Shown piece after piece: positions 5,792 to 7,389 of a DNA stretch of 7,389 bases. Positions within the stretch are counted from its first letter, which is position 1. Each line of letters begins with the position of its first letter. Source of the DNA: an uncultured Kouleothrix sp. (GTDB lineage: Bacteria > Chloroflexota > Chloroflexia > Chloroflexales > Roseiflexaceae); assembly GCA_937858455.1 (NCBI GenBank), contig CALLYN010000562.1:1-7389 (forward strand). Reading direction: 5' to 3'. The position numbers and the translations under genes are program-made. The notes below the pieces were generated by a model. That model was not told where the DNA came from. It was given only the letters and a program-made list of their open reading frames with translations, and ran no database searches.

Positions 5792-7389
5792 CTATACCAG
5801 CGCCGGCTGAGGCTCGTAGCGCCGCAGGCGCGCCGGGTCGCCCTCGCCCAAGAACGGGTCGATCTCGCGGAACAGCCGGTCGGGGAACGCCACCAGATCG
5901 GCGTCGCCGGCCTGCGGCTCGCGGGCCAGGATGGCCTCCAGCGCCGGGTCGCGCCGCGCGCGGTAGCCGGCCGACGACAGCGTGGCCGCGATGTCGGGCA
6001 CCAGCCAGGGCCGCGCGTCGCGCGGCTCGGAGTACACCCAGTGCAGCGACGAGGCGTGCACCACCAGGCCGCTGTTCGGCAGCACGATCGGCACGTTGTC
6101 GCCGTACATGTTTGGCCGCGCGCCAGTGGCCTCGCCTACAAACAGCGTACGCGTGTGGCGCTCGAGGTCGACCGTCAGCATCATCGCCGCCGAGAAGGTC
6201 GCGCGCCCGACGATCGTGAACAGCCGACCAGGCTGGTTGATCTGGTCGCGCCGGATCAGCCCGTGGATGATCGGCTGGTTCAGGTAGCCGTTGCCGCCGC
6301 CGTTGTGGCGCAGGTCGAGCACGAACCGGCTGACCGGGTGCGCGTCGGCGAAGGCGAACACGCGCTCGAAGAACGCCCCGACCGTCTCGCCGGGCGTGTC
6401 GCGCACGCGGTTGTACTGCACATACAGCGCGCGCCGATCCGGCAGGTGCTCGAACCAGAAGCTACGCTCGCGGTCGCGCAGCCACAGCGGCGCCGGGCCG
6501 CCCGCGGCCGCGTCGATCCAGTCGATCTCGCCGCCGGCCGGGCGCAGCTCGATCGTGCTGCGCTGGCCATCGCGCTCAACCGTGAGCGTGGCGTGGTCGC
6601 GCTGCTCGGCGATGCCGAGCGCGTGCAGCACCTCGGGCACCGTCAGCAGCTTTGGCGCCACGTGCGCGACCCACGCCTCGTTGTCGCGCGACACCAGCTC
6701 GCGCGCCAGGGCGTAGGCCCGCGCCAGGTGGAACCGGCGCGTGGGGGAGGGCTGGGCCTCCACGACCTCCTTGAGGTCCTTGACGGCCTTCGCCGGGTCC
6801 TTGAGTCGGGTCTCGATGACGCCTCGAGTGTCGAGGAGGCCGGGGTTGTTGCCGAAGCGATCGATGGCCAGGTTGACGTACTTCAGGGCCTCGTCGTACT
6901 TCTGGGAGAACTCGCAGAGGGACCATGCGAGGTTGTTGAAGAGGACGGGCGACTCGACATTTTGCTTGATCAGGTCGTTATAGGTCGCCAGTTCCTCTTC
7001 GTAACGGCCTTGGATGTGGAGGAGCATTGCCTGGCAGATGCGGAGTTCCAGGTTCTTGGGGTCGGCCTTCACGCTGTCGTTGATGATGGTCTCGGCCAGC
7101 TTGCGAAGGTTCGGGTCGTTGGTCCTGGAGACGGTGGCCACGGTCAGGCGGCAGGCCTCGATTCGATCGAGGCCGTCACCTTTGCTCGCGGACGTTTGAC
7201 AAAGTTCGAGGACCTCGCGTGATCTGTCTTGGCGCGACAACAGGCGGGCGAGCGTCCAGGAGATGGCCGGGTTCTTCTCGGCGAGTTTGGCGGCCACTCG
7301 GGCGGCGATGGTGTCGGCGGCGCGCGCCTTGGCGGTGGCGCCGAAGTCGAGCAGGGTGCCGCGGGGCACCCTGATGCGGCCGCCCGGGC
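5792..7389 (-). CDS. TPR segment fused in frame to an S41 peptidase-like domain; 5' end beyond window
   Basis: The frame is open to the right edge. A GTG at 7369 gives 525 residues but has no good RBS, so the gene probably starts outside. Residues 1 to about 218 are tetratricopeptide-like helices (ELRICQAMLLHIQGRYEEEL, SPVLFNNLAWSLCEFSQKYD, GNNPGLLDTRGVIETRLKDP, PTRRFHLARAYA), lysine-rich and much like Planctomycete TPR proteins. Residues about 222-525 match S41/tail-specific-protease-like hydrolases: DLRHNGGGNG at 352-361 and GRATFSAAMML, with Ser393 as candidate nucleophile, then FVGEATG with E413. A remnant of a PDZ-like strand pair (ATLTVERDGQRSTIELRP) precedes them. No lysine occurs after K240, so a Ser-Lys dyad is impossible; a tricorn-like arrangement or an inactive enzyme remains. 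The sharp change in codon use and composition at about 6708-6745 suggests two unrelated pieces. The S41-like half belongs with the downstream permeases; the TPR half may not. Confidence 0.7.
   Translation of the reverse strand, partial: PGGRIRVPRGTLLDFGATAKARAADTIAARVAAKLAEKNPAISWTLARLLSRQDRSREVLELCQTSASKGDGLDRIEACRLTVATVSRTNDPNLRKLAETIINDSVKADPKNLELRICQAMLLHIQGRYEEELATYNDLIKQNVESPVLFNNLAWSLCEFSQKYDEALKYVNLAIDRFGNNPGLLDTRGVIETRLKDPAKAVKDLKEVVEAQPSPTRRFHLARAYALARELVSRDNEAWVAHVAPKLLTVPEVLHALGIAEQRDHATLTVERDGQRSTIELRPAGGEIDWIDAAAGGPAPLWLRDRERSFWFEHLPDRRALYVQYNRVRDTPGETVGAFFERVFAFADAHPVSRFVLDLRHNGGGNGYLNQPIIHGLIRRDQINQPGRLFTIVGRATFSAAMMLTVDLERHTRTLFVGEATGARPNMYGDNVPIVLPNSGLVVHASSLHWVYSEPRDARPWLVPDIAATLSSAGYRARRDPALEAILAREPQAGDADLVAFPDRLFREIDPFLGEGDPARLRRYEPQPALV
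6700..6745. other. Probable sequence junction, right side (TPR / S41-like)
   Basis: On the minus strand, codons before this point favour CTC, TCC and AAG and include CGA. After it they favour CTG, CGC, TCG and AGC. Lysines fall from 14 in about 218 residues to 1 in about 305. Protein character changes from TPR (FHLARAYA) to the pre-S41 region (RELVSRDNEAW) across the YALA residues, where both families could share a few bases of similarity. The reading frame is kept. Confidence 0.6.

Noticed and set aside
6041..7222. 393-codon open frame on the plus strand
   Set aside because: Antisense to the TPR/S41-like frame. Its Val/Arg/Ala-rich translation is typical of the complement of GC-rich coding DNA, and it runs through the suspected junction without any domain.
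7376..7389. Polylinker-like GC string with overlapping NotI and SrfI/SmaI sites at the right edge
   Set aside because: It resembles part of some cloning adaptors, but it is only 14 bases, lies in an open coding frame, and such sites arise readily in DNA this GC-rich. Worth remembering only as weak support for a cloning or library artefact.
1..7389. tRNA, rRNA, riboswitch, transposase, integrase or phage genes
   Set aside because: Looked for on both strands by eye; no cloverleaf, conserved rRNA stretch or recognisable recombinase motif was found.

Overview
The window is a GC-rich, gene-dense bacterial segment. The core, from about 370 to 6700, reads as one strand-coherent gene set on the minus strand. 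Its codon use is strongly biased (CGC, CTG, GGC, GCC, TCG/AGC) and lysine is scarce. The families present are a DUF2089 protein, a SHOCT-like protein, a DUF4097-type VGGD-repeat protein, ABC-2 permeases and an S41-like hydrolase. This mix is most like a Chloroflexota (Roseiflexus/Kouleothrix-type) genome. That placement is an inference from family recall, not from a database search.

Going down the minus strand from right to left: an S41 peptidase-like domain (about 5792-6708); two tandem, paralogous ABC-2 permeases 3 bp apart (5685-4828 and 4824-3961); an MFS efflux-type transporter (3876-2617); a zinc-ribbon/HTH-like DUF2089 protein (2523-2155); a small SHOCT-like protein (2081-1719); and a VGGD-repeat 'toastrack'/DUF4097-like protein (1678 to about 370). 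The last three form a compact cluster with good ribosome-binding sites. They resemble the envelope-stress modules known around LiaX/YvlB-type proteins, except that the SHOCT-like part and the VGGD-repeat part sit on two separate genes.

Both ends look foreign to the core. On the right, the S41-like domain is joined in frame at about 6708-6745 to a lysine-rich TPR segment with different codon use and a Planctomycete-like flavour, which runs open off the window edge. On the left, the VGGD gene runs at about 340-390 into DNA that is better read on the plus strand, as the start of an unrecognised protein (start codon at 14). Both joins could be natural rearrangements. Two breaks flanking one coherent core more simply suggest a chimeric assembly or chimeric clone, and this should be tested before any fusion is believed.

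No rRNA, tRNA, CRISPR array, transposase or phage gene was seen. No gene-free stretch exceeds 300 bases. The intergenic gaps are 3-106 bp and several hold inverted repeats, the best being at 2098-2144 and 5725-5779.
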